NCBI GenBank assembly: GCA_023409175.1
Contig: JAEYIG010000224.1
Span: 1-6,749 of the forward strand
Source: Pseudomonadota bacterium
GTDB taxonomy: Bacteria > Pseudomonadota > Gammaproteobacteria > Burkholderiales > Burkholderiaceae_D
Reading direction: 5' to 3'
Length of the DNA: 6,749 nucleotides
In this document: piece by piece, positions 1 to 6,610 of the stretch
How the letters are laid out: each line of letters starts with the position of its first letter
Position numbering within the stretch: position 1 is the stretch's first letter
Translations under genes and position numbers: made by a program
Notes under the pieces: model-generated
The model's database searches: none
Told to the model about the DNA's origin: nothing
Seen by the model: only the letters and a program-made list of their open reading frames with translations

Positions 1-83
1 CTGGCAAAGAGTCATTCCTTTTCCACAGGAAACCCAATAATGGCAACGCCATCATTCTGACTACGCAATCCGAAGGAGCAAAA

Positions 84-617
84 ATGCCACTCCAACCCAG
101 ATACTTCTTATTCCTCGTACCGCTTGCGCTGGCAGCCTGTTCATCCATGCCGTCAGGCCCTAATGTCATGGTGCTTCCCGGAAAAGGTGTCAGTTTCGAA
201 CAATTCCGCGCTGACGATTTATTGTGCAGACAGTTTGCCGCGTCCCAGGCAGGAACCAACCCGAACGATGTTGCACTCGACAGTGGCGTGAAAAGTGCTG
301 CCCTTGGTACCGCTCTGGGTGCAGCGGGTGGCGTACTGATCGATGGCGGATCGGGAGCGGCAGTCGGCGCCGGTGTGGGGCTTCTATTTGGAGGACTGAC
401 TGGCGCCAGTTCAGGAACGACTACCGGTTATCAGGCACAGCTGCGTTACGACAATGCGTACCAGCAATGTATGTATTCCAGAGGCAACAGCATTCCCGTC
501 ACGACCAATTACTCGACCGGAAGTACCCGGAACATCCCCCAACCGTCACCAAATTATGGGCCACCTCCCAATACCACGACCCCACCTCCATCGAGGTACA
601 TCGTCCCGGGCCAATGA
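84..617 (+). CDS. Glycine-zipper outer-membrane-type lipoprotein
   Basis: The 177-residue protein begins with a lipoprotein signal peptide: R6, a hydrophobic stretch at about 7-18, and lipobox LAAC at 16-19. C19 would be lipidated, and S20 at +2 fits outer-membrane sorting rather than inner-membrane retention. Residues about 68-111 are a Gly/Ala-rich segment with repeated GxxxG spacing, a glycine zipper that probably inserts in or packs against a membrane. Two further cysteines, C48 and C129, flank the zipper and could form a disulfide. The tail from about 150 is rich in Pro, Asn and Thr. AAGGAG at 73-78, five bases before the ATG, decides the start. The reading frame is open upstream to the window edge, but the ribosome site and signal peptide make an earlier start unlikely. 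The precise function is unknown; structural or envelope-stress roles are typical of such proteins. Family type confident, role not. Confidence 0.88.
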   Translation: MPLQPRYFLFLVPLALAACSSMPSGPNVMVLPGKGVSFEQFRADDLLCRQFAASQAGTNPNDVALDSGVKSAALGTALGAAGGVLIDGGSGAAVGAGVGLLFGGLTGASSGTTTGYQAQLRYDNAYQQCMYSRGNSIPVTTNYSTGSTRNIPQPSPNYGPPPNTTTPPPSRYIVPGQ

Positions 618-623
618 CCATTA

Positions 624-654
624 AAAAAGACGGCTTTTCAAAAGCCGTCTTTTT
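624..654. terminator. Bidirectional rho-independent terminator between the lipoprotein gene and osmC
   Basis: A near-perfect hairpin: the core AGACGGCTT pairs with AAGCCGTCT, with an A-run on the left and a T-run on the right. It starts 6 bases after the lipoprotein stop codon and lies 16 bases beyond the osmC stop. Read on either strand the stem is followed by T residues, so it should end both convergent transcripts. Confidence 0.9.
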
Positions 655-670
655 GTCTGGCATTATCAAG

Positions 671-1093
671 TCAGTTCAATTTCGCATCAACCGTTATGTC
701 GGCATTCAGCAATCTTGACACCGGGCATCCTTCCTTTGCCCTTCCCACAGCAGTCTGGAATTCGTAGACATCCCCTCCAGGAATTTTCGCTTTGACATCA
801 AGATGGATTTTCGTAATGGTAAACCCCTTGTCCGTTTTTTCCATCGTCAGCGTTGCCGTGGTATCGAGTTCTTCCGGTACCATATTGACGGCTCCCAGTC
901 TTCCGGACAGATCCATCGTAAAACAGCCCGCATGAGCGGCGGCAATCAATTCTTCAGGATTGGTTCCACTTCCATCCTTGAAACGGGCTGAAAAGGAATA
1001 AGGCGTATTTGAAAGGGTATTGGTTTCAGTCGTCAACGTGCCTTTGCCATCTTTCAGGCCACCGAACCAGCGTGCTTTTCCTGTGCGATTCAT
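671..1093 (-). CDS. osmC: OsmC-type thiol peroxidase (organic hydroperoxide reductase)
   Basis: This 140-residue protein closely resembles E. coli OsmC (143 residues) from memory of that sequence. Matching stretches are the start (GKARWFGGLKDGKGTLTTE), GTNPEELIAAAHAGCFTM, TITKI and EGCPVSRLLNADITVD. OsmC enzymes reduce organic hydroperoxides, and hydrogen peroxide less well, through a reactive cysteine that forms a disulfide with a second one. Both are present, C57 and C123, along with R37 and E48 that line the active site in the family. It acts in the cytoplasm, usually as a homodimer. GGAG lies five bases before the ATG. The gene stands alone, convergent with the lipoprotein gene and divergent from the UPF0149 gene. 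It is OsmC subfamily rather than Ohr, judging by the NPEEL and GCPVS motifs. In other bacteria it is induced by osmotic, stationary-phase or oxidative stress; I see no clear promoter here. Confidence 0.95.
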   Translation of the reverse strand: MNRTGKARWFGGLKDGKGTLTTETNTLSNTPYSFSARFKDGSGTNPEELIAAAHAGCFTMDLSGRLGAVNMVPEELDTTATLTMEKTDKGFTITKIHLDVKAKIPGGDVYEFQTAVGRAKEGCPVSRLLNADITVDAKLN

Positions 1094-1241
1094 AATTTCT
1101 CCAGTAATATCCAGTTATCGAAATACAAATGAAAAATCGTTTCATTTAGGAAAATAATATGGGGGACAAACAAAACCCTTTTGATTTATAGCAGAGGACG
1201 GCTATTTAATCGGTACGAACCATAATAGCCATATGGAATTG

Positions 1242-1270
1242 TTCAAGTGTCCTGAAACTATTGTTATACT
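1242..1270 (+). promoter_or_regulatory. Promoter of the UPF0149 gene (extended -10)
   Basis: TATACT at 1265-1270 matches five of six bases of the sigma-70 -10 consensus. It is preceded by TG at 1262-1263, giving an extended -10 (TGnTATACT). Seventeen bases upstream is TTCAAG (1242-1247), a weak -35, as is common with extended -10 elements. Transcription would begin near 1277, about 38 bases before the ATG. Inferred from consensus only. Confidence 0.55.
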
Positions 1271-1314
1271 ATTTCCTGAGCTTTTTCCTTTAATCCCACC
1301 TTCACGGTCCGCTT

Positions 1315-1971
1315 ATGTCTGAAAACAATCAAAACGAAAAAGATGACGCGTTGAGCGCTCTCGACGATTTCCTGAATTTCAAAGAACCGTCTGCCAAACT
1401 GACAGACAAACAAATGGATGCACTGGAACGTTATCTTGATGCGCGCGCCTCGCAAAACGCCATGCATCTGGAAGTTCTCGACGGTTTTCTGTGTGCCCTG
1501 ATTTGCAGCCCGGAACCTGTTTCTCCTGAAGAATACCTGCCATACATTTTTGGCGGCAAAATGCCTGATTTCAAAAATCAGGAAGAAGCCGACGAGATCA
1601 TGGGAGCGTTGAAACAGCATTGGGAACATATCGAATCCATCCTGAAACGCAACGATGAATATTATCCGTTCCTTTATGCCGACCCGGACGGAAAATGCAG
1701 TGCCAACGAATGGGCCTATGGATTCATTCTGGGTATGGACTTGCGCCGCGAAGGCTGGAAAGACATGGTCGAAGCCAGCAAGACAGAAGGTTTGCTGACC
1801 CCGATTCTGACCCTCTATTCCGAATACATTCCGGAAGTGTCAGGATGCCAGCAGATTCCGGCGGAAGAAAGGGAAGAACTCGTCACGACCATCGTCAAGA
1901 ACCTCCCGAAAATTTACGGCCAGTTTGAAGAACAGCGAGACAAGAAACGGAATTCCTCAAACCTGCATTAA
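1315..1971 (+). CDS. UPF0149 / YecA-family protein
   Basis: This 218-residue, acidic, cytoplasmic, probably all-helical protein has the two family hallmarks: LDGFLCALICSP at about 55-66 and ANEWAYGFILGM at about 130-141. The spacing between them, with an LPYIFGG segment near 75-81, fits the UPF0149 (YecA/YgfB) family. Longer YecA proteins end in a SEC-C zinc motif of the CPCGSGKKYKKCC type. That motif is absent here: the protein ends in a basic, Ser/Asn-rich tail (EQRDKKRNSSNLH), so it is the short form. No enzymatic function is established for the family. No strong Shine-Dalgarno site precedes the ATG, but the promoter at 1242-1270 and the conserved body support this start. The gene is monocistronic, between its own promoter and the terminator at 1977-2003. 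Family call is firm, function unknown. Confidence 0.9.
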   Translation: MSENNQNEKDDALSALDDFLNFKEPSAKLTDKQMDALERYLDARASQNAMHLEVLDGFLCALICSPEPVSPEEYLPYIFGGKMPDFKNQEEADEIMGALKQHWEHIESILKRNDEYYPFLYADPDGKCSANEWAYGFILGMDLRREGWKDMVEASKTEGLLTPILTLYSEYIPEVSGCQQIPAEEREELVTTIVKNLPKIYGQFEEQRDKKRNSSNLH

Positions 1972-1976
1972 TCCTG

Positions 1977-2003
1977 AAAAAGGACAGCGACGCTGTCCTT
2001 TTT
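1977..2003. terminator. Bidirectional terminator between the UPF0149 gene and ptxD
   Basis: A perfect hairpin: the 12-base arms AAAAAGGACAGC and GCTGTCCTTTTT surround the loop GAC. It lies 5 bases after the UPF0149 stop and 8 bases beyond the ptxD stop, with T-runs at the 3' end on both strands. It should end both the + transcript and the ptxABCD transcript. Confidence 0.92.
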
Positions 2004-2011
2004 GATTTCGT

Positions 2012-3007
2012 TCACTGGATGTCGTTAACCCTTCCATCCGGCACTTCACCTGCCAGCGCCTGAAGAATGCTATTGGCACAATACCGTTCAATTTCGGCCC
2101 GGACTTCATCGACAGCGGAGCCCAGATGAGGGGTAAAGAAAGTTTGCGCAGTATTGTCCAGCAGTTTTTTTGGGATTTTCCGTGGCCGGTCCGTCCGTAT
2201 CCAGTCTTCCATTTCAAAAACATCCGCCGCATATCCAGCAAGATGTCCGTTTTTAAGCGCCCGGACAACGGCTTTTTCATCGACAACTGACCCCCTGCAG
2301 GCATTGACCAGATAACTGCCCTGTTTCATTTTATCAAGAACATCCTCACCGAACAGGTGAAATGTCTGTTCCGTAAGGGGCAATAAAGGGATGACAATAT
2401 CGCTAGTTTTTACCAACTGGGGAAAATCGATCCATTTCAAGCCCAGTTCTTTTTCTTCTTCCGGTGACAACGGAACCTGATCGGCATAAAGAAGGTTCAT
2501 GCCGAACCCTTTAAGGCGCTCGGCAACCGCCTTCCCAACCAACCCCATACCGACAATACCGGCCGTCCGCTTATGCAAGCCAAGCCCGTAAAGTTTCGGA
2601 CGCCAGCCATTGAATTGGCCGCTCCGGATATGACAGTCTCCTGCCAGCATATTCCGGGTGATTGCCAGCGTAAGTCCCACTGTCAATTCCGCAGTGGGAA
2701 TCGTCAGCAGATCCGGCGCAATCGTCACCCATACTCCGCGATCGGAACATGCCTTCACGTCGAAATTATCGTAGCCCTTAAGTGCGGCACCGATGACTTT
2801 CAGTCTGGGACACGCTTTCAGAAAGTCCTCATCAATACAATCCGGCATAAACGCCATTACTGCATCGGCATCGGCCGCTTTTTTCAGGAGTTCCTTACGC
2901 GGAAGGGTCTTTCTGGATCGATTGGCAATGACTTCTGCCTTTTCCTGAAGCATTTCAACAATTTCAGGATGAACCCAATGGGTCAGTATCACTTTCGGTT
3001 TTTTCAT
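2012..3007 (-). CDS. ptxD: Phosphite dehydrogenase (NAD-dependent phosphonate dehydrogenase)
   Basis: This 331-residue D-2-hydroxyacid dehydrogenase-fold enzyme should oxidise phosphite to phosphate with reduction of NAD+. It aligns throughout with Pseudomonas stutzeri PtxD (336 residues, from memory). Shared stretches are [31 protein letters not shown] and the PtxD-specific [18 protein letters not shown]. The Rossmann motif is GMGLVG at 153-158. D176 ends the following beta strand, where P. stutzeri has E175, and predicts NAD+ rather than NADP+. Catalytic and substrate residues all have counterparts: R238 (R237), E267 (E266), H294 (H292), K77 (K76), M54, W135 and Y140. A one-residue insertion lies between E267 and H294. 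The longer frame from 3058 would overlap the ptxC 3' end; the ATG at 3007, 13 bases after ptxC, matches the family N-terminus, though its ribosome site is weak. It is the last gene of the operon. Generic glycerate or lactate dehydrogenase is the alternative, disfavoured by motifs and context. Confidence 0.95.
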   Translation of the reverse strand: MKKPKVILTHWVHPEIVEMLQEKAEVIANRSRKTLPRKELLKKAADADAVMAFMPDCIDEDFLKACPRLKVIGAALKGYDNFDVKACSDRGVWVTIAPDLLTIPTAELTVGLTLAITRNMLAGDCHIRSGQFNGWRPKLYGLGLHKRTAGIVGMGLVGKAVAERLKGFGMNLLYADQVPLSPEEEKELGLKWIDFPQLVKTSDIVIPLLPLTEQTFHLFGEDVLDKMKQGSYLVNACRGSVVDEKAVVRALKNGHLAGYAADVFEMEDWIRTDRPRKIPKKLLDNTAQTFFTPHLGSAVDEVRAEIERYCANSILQALAGEVPDGRVNDIQ

Positions 3008-3020
3008 CTTTGACTCGATG

Positions 3021-3824
3021 TTATTGTGTTTTTTTACGCAACCAGGAACTGAAGGCATCGACCACCGTCACCATGGCAAGTATCACGATCAAAATGGCGG
3101 ACACTTCCTGATACTGCATAATCCGCAATGACCCGATCAATTCAAACCCGATACCACCCGCTCCAACCATGCCCATGACCGTCGAGGCCCTGAAGTTGTA
3201 TTCCCACCGGTAAATGGCAGTATCGGCCATTTGTGAAAACACCTGGGGGAAAATACCGTGAACAATGATCTGCAGGGAATTGCAACCGGATGCACGGGCG
3301 GCTTCCACGGGTGCAGGATCGACATGTTCAATTGATTCCGCAAAAAACTTGGCGACCATCCCGATGGAATGGAAGGCCAGTGCAAGAACACCGGGCAATG
3401 CACCAAAACCGACTGCAGCGACAAATACAATTCCCATGATCAGTTCGGGAATGGAGCGTAAACCGTTCAAAATCCCCCTGAACACATGAAAAACCAATGG
3501 ATGCGGGCTGGTGTTTTTCGCCGCCAATACGGCCAGTGGAACGGATACGATAACGGCGATGGCCGTCCCGGCAACACTCATCGCCAGGGTATCGAGAAGC
3601 GGTTTCATCCACGATTTCCATTGTTCGAAATCCGGCGGGAACATTTCCCCGATCAGGCTGGCCAGACTCGGGATCCCTTCAGTCAACCGTTCGAGATCGA
3701 ACAGGCCTGCGTAATAACAGCATCCGGCCACAACGATAATCACGATTGCCATCGTTGCCAGTGCCTTGTTCCAGGCAAGCCTGCGTGCGCTCAGAAATGG
3801 TGAGAATTCAGCAGATAAGGACAT
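3021..3824 (-). CDS. ptxC: Phosphite ABC transporter permease
   Basis: This 267-residue inner-membrane protein belongs to the PhnE/PtxC family of phosphonate-type ABC permeases. Hydrophobic segments lie at about 22-40, 76-101, 128-150, 150-162, 217-234 and 240-257, giving roughly six membrane spans. The EAA loop that docks on the ATPase is clear: EAARASG starting at 174, G180, and IFP ending at P193. Other family motifs are [20 protein letters not shown] near 122-141 and [12 protein letters not shown] near 218-229. It should form a homodimeric channel with two PtxA subunits and receive phosphite from PtxB. The gene begins 12 bases after the ptxB stop, with GGGAG five bases before the ATG, and is followed after 13 bases by ptxD. 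On sequence alone it could be called phnE; linkage to ptxD favours phosphite as substrate. Confidence 0.92.
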   Translation of the reverse strand: MSLSAEFSPFLSARRLAWNKALATMAIVIIVVAGCCYYAGLFDLERLTEGIPSLASLIGEMFPPDFEQWKSWMKPLLDTLAMSVAGTAIAVIVSVPLAVLAAKNTSPHPLVFHVFRGILNGLRSIPELIMGIVFVAAVGFGALPGVLALAFHSIGMVAKFFAESIEHVDPAPVEAARASGCNSLQIIVHGIFPQVFSQMADTAIYRWEYNFRASTVMGMVGAGGIGFELIGSLRIMQYQEVSAILIVILAMVTVVDAFSSWLRKKTQ

Positions 3825-3836
3825 GTCGGCTCCCGA

Positions 3837-4703
<867 letters not shown>

Positions 4704-5495
4704 TCAACTGATAATGGGTACGGGTACATTGACTAACGGGTTTTGTGAAGCAGCCCTGGAATCCGGAAGCCGGTTCCGGTAGAGCGATTCAACCTGCCTT
4801 TCACTCAGTTCTTCCGGCAAACCGTCGAAAACGACCCTGCCACCTGCAAGGCCGATAATGCGGTCGGCATATTTTCTGGCGAGATCGACCTGATGCAGGC
4901 TGACGACGGCAGAGATGCCGTCTTCCTTGCAAATCGTGTGGATCAGATCCAATACCTTGTCGGCCGTTGCGGGATCAAGACTCGCGACCGGTTCATCTGC
5001 CAGTATCGTCCTGGGCTGCTGGGCCAATACCCGGGCTATCCCCACACGCTGCTGCTGGCCACCGCTTAATTGGTCTACCCTGCATAAGGCCTTGTCGAGC
5101 AGGCCGACACGCTTCAAGCATTGAAGTCCCAGTTCCTGTTCGGCTTTTGGCAATGGAAAAAGAGTCCTGAAGAAGGTGTGATATCCCAACCGGCCCATCA
5201 GCACATTCTGGAGAGCGGTTTGCCGCTCGATCAGCTGATGTTGCTGAAAAATCATGCCCGTCTCGCGGCGCAACAACTGAAGGGATTTTTTTCGCCAGGT
5301 TCCATCAAACCCCGATACGTGAAGACTTCCGCCACAAAGCGGATTCATCAGATTAAGGCATCTTAAAAAGGTGGATTTCCCTGCGCCGGACGAACCCAGC
5401 AGGACAGTGAACTGGCTATCCCTGATATCGAGCGAAACGGGATGCAATGCAACCGTCTTGCCGTACTTTACCGAAACATTTTCCAACTGAATCAT
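4704..5495 (-). CDS. ptxA: Phosphite ABC transporter ATP-binding protein
   Basis: This 263-residue ATPase is of the PhnC/PtxA family. All ABC motifs are intact: Walker A GSSGAGKST at 34-42, Q-loop near Q84/Q85, signature LSGGQQQR at 143-150, Walker B ILADE at 164-168, D-loop SLD at 172-174 and H-switch H201. It powers import of phosphite through PtxC, on the cytoplasmic face of the inner membrane. The frame is open to 5528, but the ATG at 5495 is chosen because AGAGAGG at 5503-5509 sits seven bases upstream and MIQLENVSVKYG is the usual family start. It is the first gene of the ptx operon, 9 bases from ptxB, behind a PhoB-type promoter. Sequence alone would allow phnC; the operon decides for ptxA. 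Confidence 0.93.
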   Translation of the reverse strand: MIQLENVSVKYGKTVALHPVSLDIRDSQFTVLLGSSGAGKSTFLRCLNLMNPLCGGSLHVSGFDGTWRKKSLQLLRRETGMIFQQHQLIERQTALQNVLMGRLGYHTFFRTLFPLPKAEQELGLQCLKRVGLLDKALCRVDQLSGGQQQRVGIARVLAQQPRTILADEPVASLDPATADKVLDLIHTICKEDGISAVVSLHQVDLARKYADRIIGLAGGRVVFDGLPEELSERQVESLYRNRLPDSRAASQNPLVNVPVPIIS

Positions 5496-5551
5496 GATTT
5501 GACCTCTCTTTTTTGCGACTCGCTTCATGAACGAATCCGGCAGATAAAATC

Positions 5552-5585
5552 ATGTTAGAAAACTTGTATGACGTTTCCATGACGA
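5552..5585 (-). promoter_or_regulatory. Pho box and -10 element of the ptxABCD promoter
   Basis: On the minus strand, TCGTCAT (5585-5579), the spacer GGAA, then ACGTCAT (5574-5568) form two 7-base direct repeats with 11-bp periodicity. The PhoB consensus is CTGTCAT-N4-CTGTCAY, and each repeat matches five of seven bases including the GTCAT core. Ten bases downstream is TAACAT (5557-5552), a fair -10. No sigma-70 -35 is visible at the right distance. This is the known architecture of PhoB-activated promoters, where the Pho box replaces the -35. It lies just after the terminator of the upstream gene, so the operon has its own start with a leader of about 50 bases before ptxA. Repeats and spacing are seen; PhoB control is inferred. 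Confidence 0.7.
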
Positions 5586-5592
5586 AACAGGC

Positions 5593-5624
5593 AAAAAAAA
5601 TGGCTGACAGTCATGTCAGCCATT
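5593..5624 (-). terminator. Rho-independent terminator of the zinc-ribbon gene
   Basis: A perfect hairpin: 11-base arms AATGGCTGACA (5599-5609) and TGTCAGCCATT (5614-5624), loop 5610-5613. On the minus strand an 8-base T-run (5600-5593) overlaps the end of the stem. It starts 24 bases after the stop of the 5649-6146 gene and separates it from the ptx promoter. On the + strand no T-run follows, so it is one-directional. Confidence 0.9.
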
Positions 5625-5648
5625 CTTATTAGTCAATTATCCTGCCCA

Positions 5649-6146
5649 TCAGGTCAGCAAAAAGAACATTCCCCAGAATTCAGTGAAAATGATACCGAAC
5701 AGCCAGGCGGCCAATTGTTTCCAGTATCCCTCCCTCCAGAAAACAGAATTATCCGATTTGTTTTCTCTCCACCAGTAAAAGACGCGCATCAAAGTCCCCC
5801 AAACCAGCATCACCGTCAAAGCCAGATTGGATGGGGCAAACGCTTCCAGTCTTTGCTGGGTTTCATAGCTGTAAGGCTGGTTTTTCAAATACCAGACGCA
5901 TATGAATCCGATCACAAGCAGAATGATGTTCAGGATAACGAGGCGCCAGAAAGAAAGATATTTCTTGATCGGCTCGATTTTGGCGCCAAGACGCTTGAAT
6001 GGTCCCGGTCTTGTGATCCTGGCCTCGTGGAAACTGGTTCCGGCCTTTCTCAGTTCACGACAACTTGGACAATACCTCGCCCGTGGATTCCCGCTGAAGG
6101 GTTTCCCGCAATCCAGACACTCTTTTTCCGGTGATACTTTCGCCAT
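5649..6146 (-). CDS. Unrecognised zinc-ribbon protein with three membrane segments
   Basis: I do not recognise this 165-residue protein. It starts with a zinc-ribbon-like motif, C10-x2-C13 and C26-x2-C29 (ECLDCGKPF and ARYCPSCR), then a basic stretch (about 42-62, including RPGPFKRLGAK). Three hydrophobic segments follow at about 65-87, 106-126 and 142-164. The topology suggests a cytoplasmic metal-binding head joined to the inner membrane. The frame continues upstream to 6251, but a consensus TATAAT lies inside that extension (6226-6231). Residue 1 of the shorter form also leads directly into the zinc motif, so the ATG at 6146 is preferred despite a weak ribosome site. It has its own promoter and terminator, so it is not part of the ptx operon downstream. 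A real gene is likely given the paired cysteines and strong terminator; function unknown. Confidence 0.75.
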   Translation of the reverse strand: MAKVSPEKECLDCGKPFSGNPRARYCPSCRELRKAGTSFHEARITRPGPFKRLGAKIEPIKKYLSFWRLVILNIILLVIGFICVWYLKNQPYSYETQQRLEAFAPSNLALTVMLVWGTLMRVFYWWRENKSDNSVFWREGYWKQLAAWLFGIIFTEFWGMFFLLT

Positions 6147-6170
6147 ACGATACTCGATATTCAAAGTTAA

Positions 6171-6216
6171 GACCGATAACGAAATTTGAAGAGGACAACA
6201 GTAAAAACGATCGGTC
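6171..6216. repeat. Inverted repeat in the leader of the zinc-ribbon gene
   Basis: GACCGAT (6171-6177) and ATCGGTC (6210-6216) are perfect 7-base inverted copies separated by 32 bases. They sit almost exactly between the predicted transcription start (about 6219, minus strand) and 25 bases before the ATG. They could form a leader stem or be paired protein-binding sites. A chance origin is possible. Confidence 0.4.
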
Positions 6217-6225
6217 AAAGGACAA

Positions 6226-6254
6226 ATTATACTTTGAAAAGCCTTACCCAATAA
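6226..6254 (-). promoter_or_regulatory. Promoter of the zinc-ribbon gene
   Basis: On the minus strand TATAAT (6231-6226) is a perfect sigma-70 -10. At 17-bp spacing lies TTATTG (6254-6249), a weak -35. The start would be near 6219, about 73 bases before the ATG at 6146. This placement argues against the longer reading frame beginning at 6251. Confidence 0.55.
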
Positions 6255-6531
6255 GCAAAGAAGAAATCAGCCGTCTTTTTCAGACTGGATATTGCCGTCT
6301 AATGGAATAATTTCACTCCTTTCCCCTAGACAAAAACCAGCACAGATTCAGACTCAGTCTGTGTTCATCATGGTCATTGCCTGAACCTGTACCTGAATGT
6401 CTGAAAGCATCAAGTGCTATCTTTTCCCGCAATCCGGACGGAATGACAATCATCCTTTACTGAAATATTGCACACCATAAACGAATTGCCCTTTTCCTTA
6501 AATTCACCCCCATCACTGCTTGACATCCCAT
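6255..6531. other. Non-coding stretch between the zinc-ribbon promoter and hcp control region
   Basis: No credible gene was found on either strand; in-frame stops follow each ATG checked within a few codons. It holds a weak hairpin CACAGA/TCTGTG (6341-6346 and 6358-6363) with an overlapping AGACT-C-AGTCT dyad. There is also a short run of six-base units CCTGAA, CCTGTA, CCTGAA (6380-6397). A consensus -35 hexamer TTGACA is at 6520-6525; at 17-bp spacing it meets only CACAAT (6543-6548), a poor -10. No tRNA, CRISPR or insertion-sequence signature is seen. Confidence 0.5.
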
Positions 6532-6545
6532 CTGATATTAATCAC
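6532..6545. promoter_or_regulatory. FNR/CRP-family-like box upstream of hcp
   Basis: CTGAT-ATTA-ATCAC matches the FNR consensus TTGAT-N4-ATCAA at eight of ten positions, including the TGAT/ATCA cores. It is centred at 6538.5 and overlaps the left arm of the palindrome. hcp is a known FNR target in enteric bacteria, where expression needs low oxygen. If an AT-rich -10 near 6562-6568 is used, the box would lie about 35-41 bases upstream of the start. Match seen, function inferred. Confidence 0.45.
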
Positions 6546-6591
6546 AATCCCAAACATTCATATTAAATGAATGTTTGGGATTGTGATTAAT
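6537..6591. promoter_or_regulatory. Perfect 25-bp-arm palindrome with an NsrR-like core upstream of hcp
   Basis: Arms 6537-6561 and 6567-6591 are exact inverted copies around the loop ATTAA. The central 23 bases (6553-6575) match the NsrR operator pattern AAGATGCATTT-N-AAATGCATCTT at 17 of 22 positions. NsrR is the nitric-oxide-sensing repressor, and hcp is one of its most conserved targets. The core covers TATTAAAT (6561-6568), a possible -10, which would suit repression. The arms reach well beyond an 11-1-11 operator, so a second dimer site or an RNA hairpin is also possible. It is not a terminator: no T-run follows, and a ribosome site and start codon lie directly downstream. Confidence 0.6.
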
Positions 6592-6610
6592 TCTAGCCGA
6601 GGAACAAAAC

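Noticed and set aside
1..83. 3' end of an upstream gene or small peptide
   Set aside because: Frames ending at 40 and 60 are open from the window edge, but fewer than 20 codons are visible and none gives a recognisable product.
224..718. A second plus-strand reading frame overlapping the lipoprotein gene
   Set aside because: It is Arg/Trp/Cys-rich, lacks a ribosome site, and runs through the terminator at 624-654; it is a frame shadow.
1264..1629. Minus-strand frame antisense to the UPF0149 gene
   Set aside because: No family features, and it covers the promoter and conserved N-terminus of a well-supported gene on the other strand.
3008..3058. Longer ptxD start at 3058
   Set aside because: The added 17 residues overlap the ptxC 3' end and have no counterpart in PtxD; the ATG at 3007 matches the family N-terminus.
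5496..5528. Longer ptxA start at 5528
   Set aside because: The extra residues come before a good AGAGAGG ribosome site that serves the ATG at 5495.
6147..6251. Longer start of the zinc-ribbon protein at 6251
   Set aside because: A perfect TATAAT promoter element falls inside the extension, and the shorter form begins right before the zinc motif.
6537..6591. Palindrome as a rho-independent terminator or insertion-sequence end
   Set aside because: No T-run follows on either strand, a ribosome site and start codon lie just downstream, and there is no transposase or target duplication nearby.
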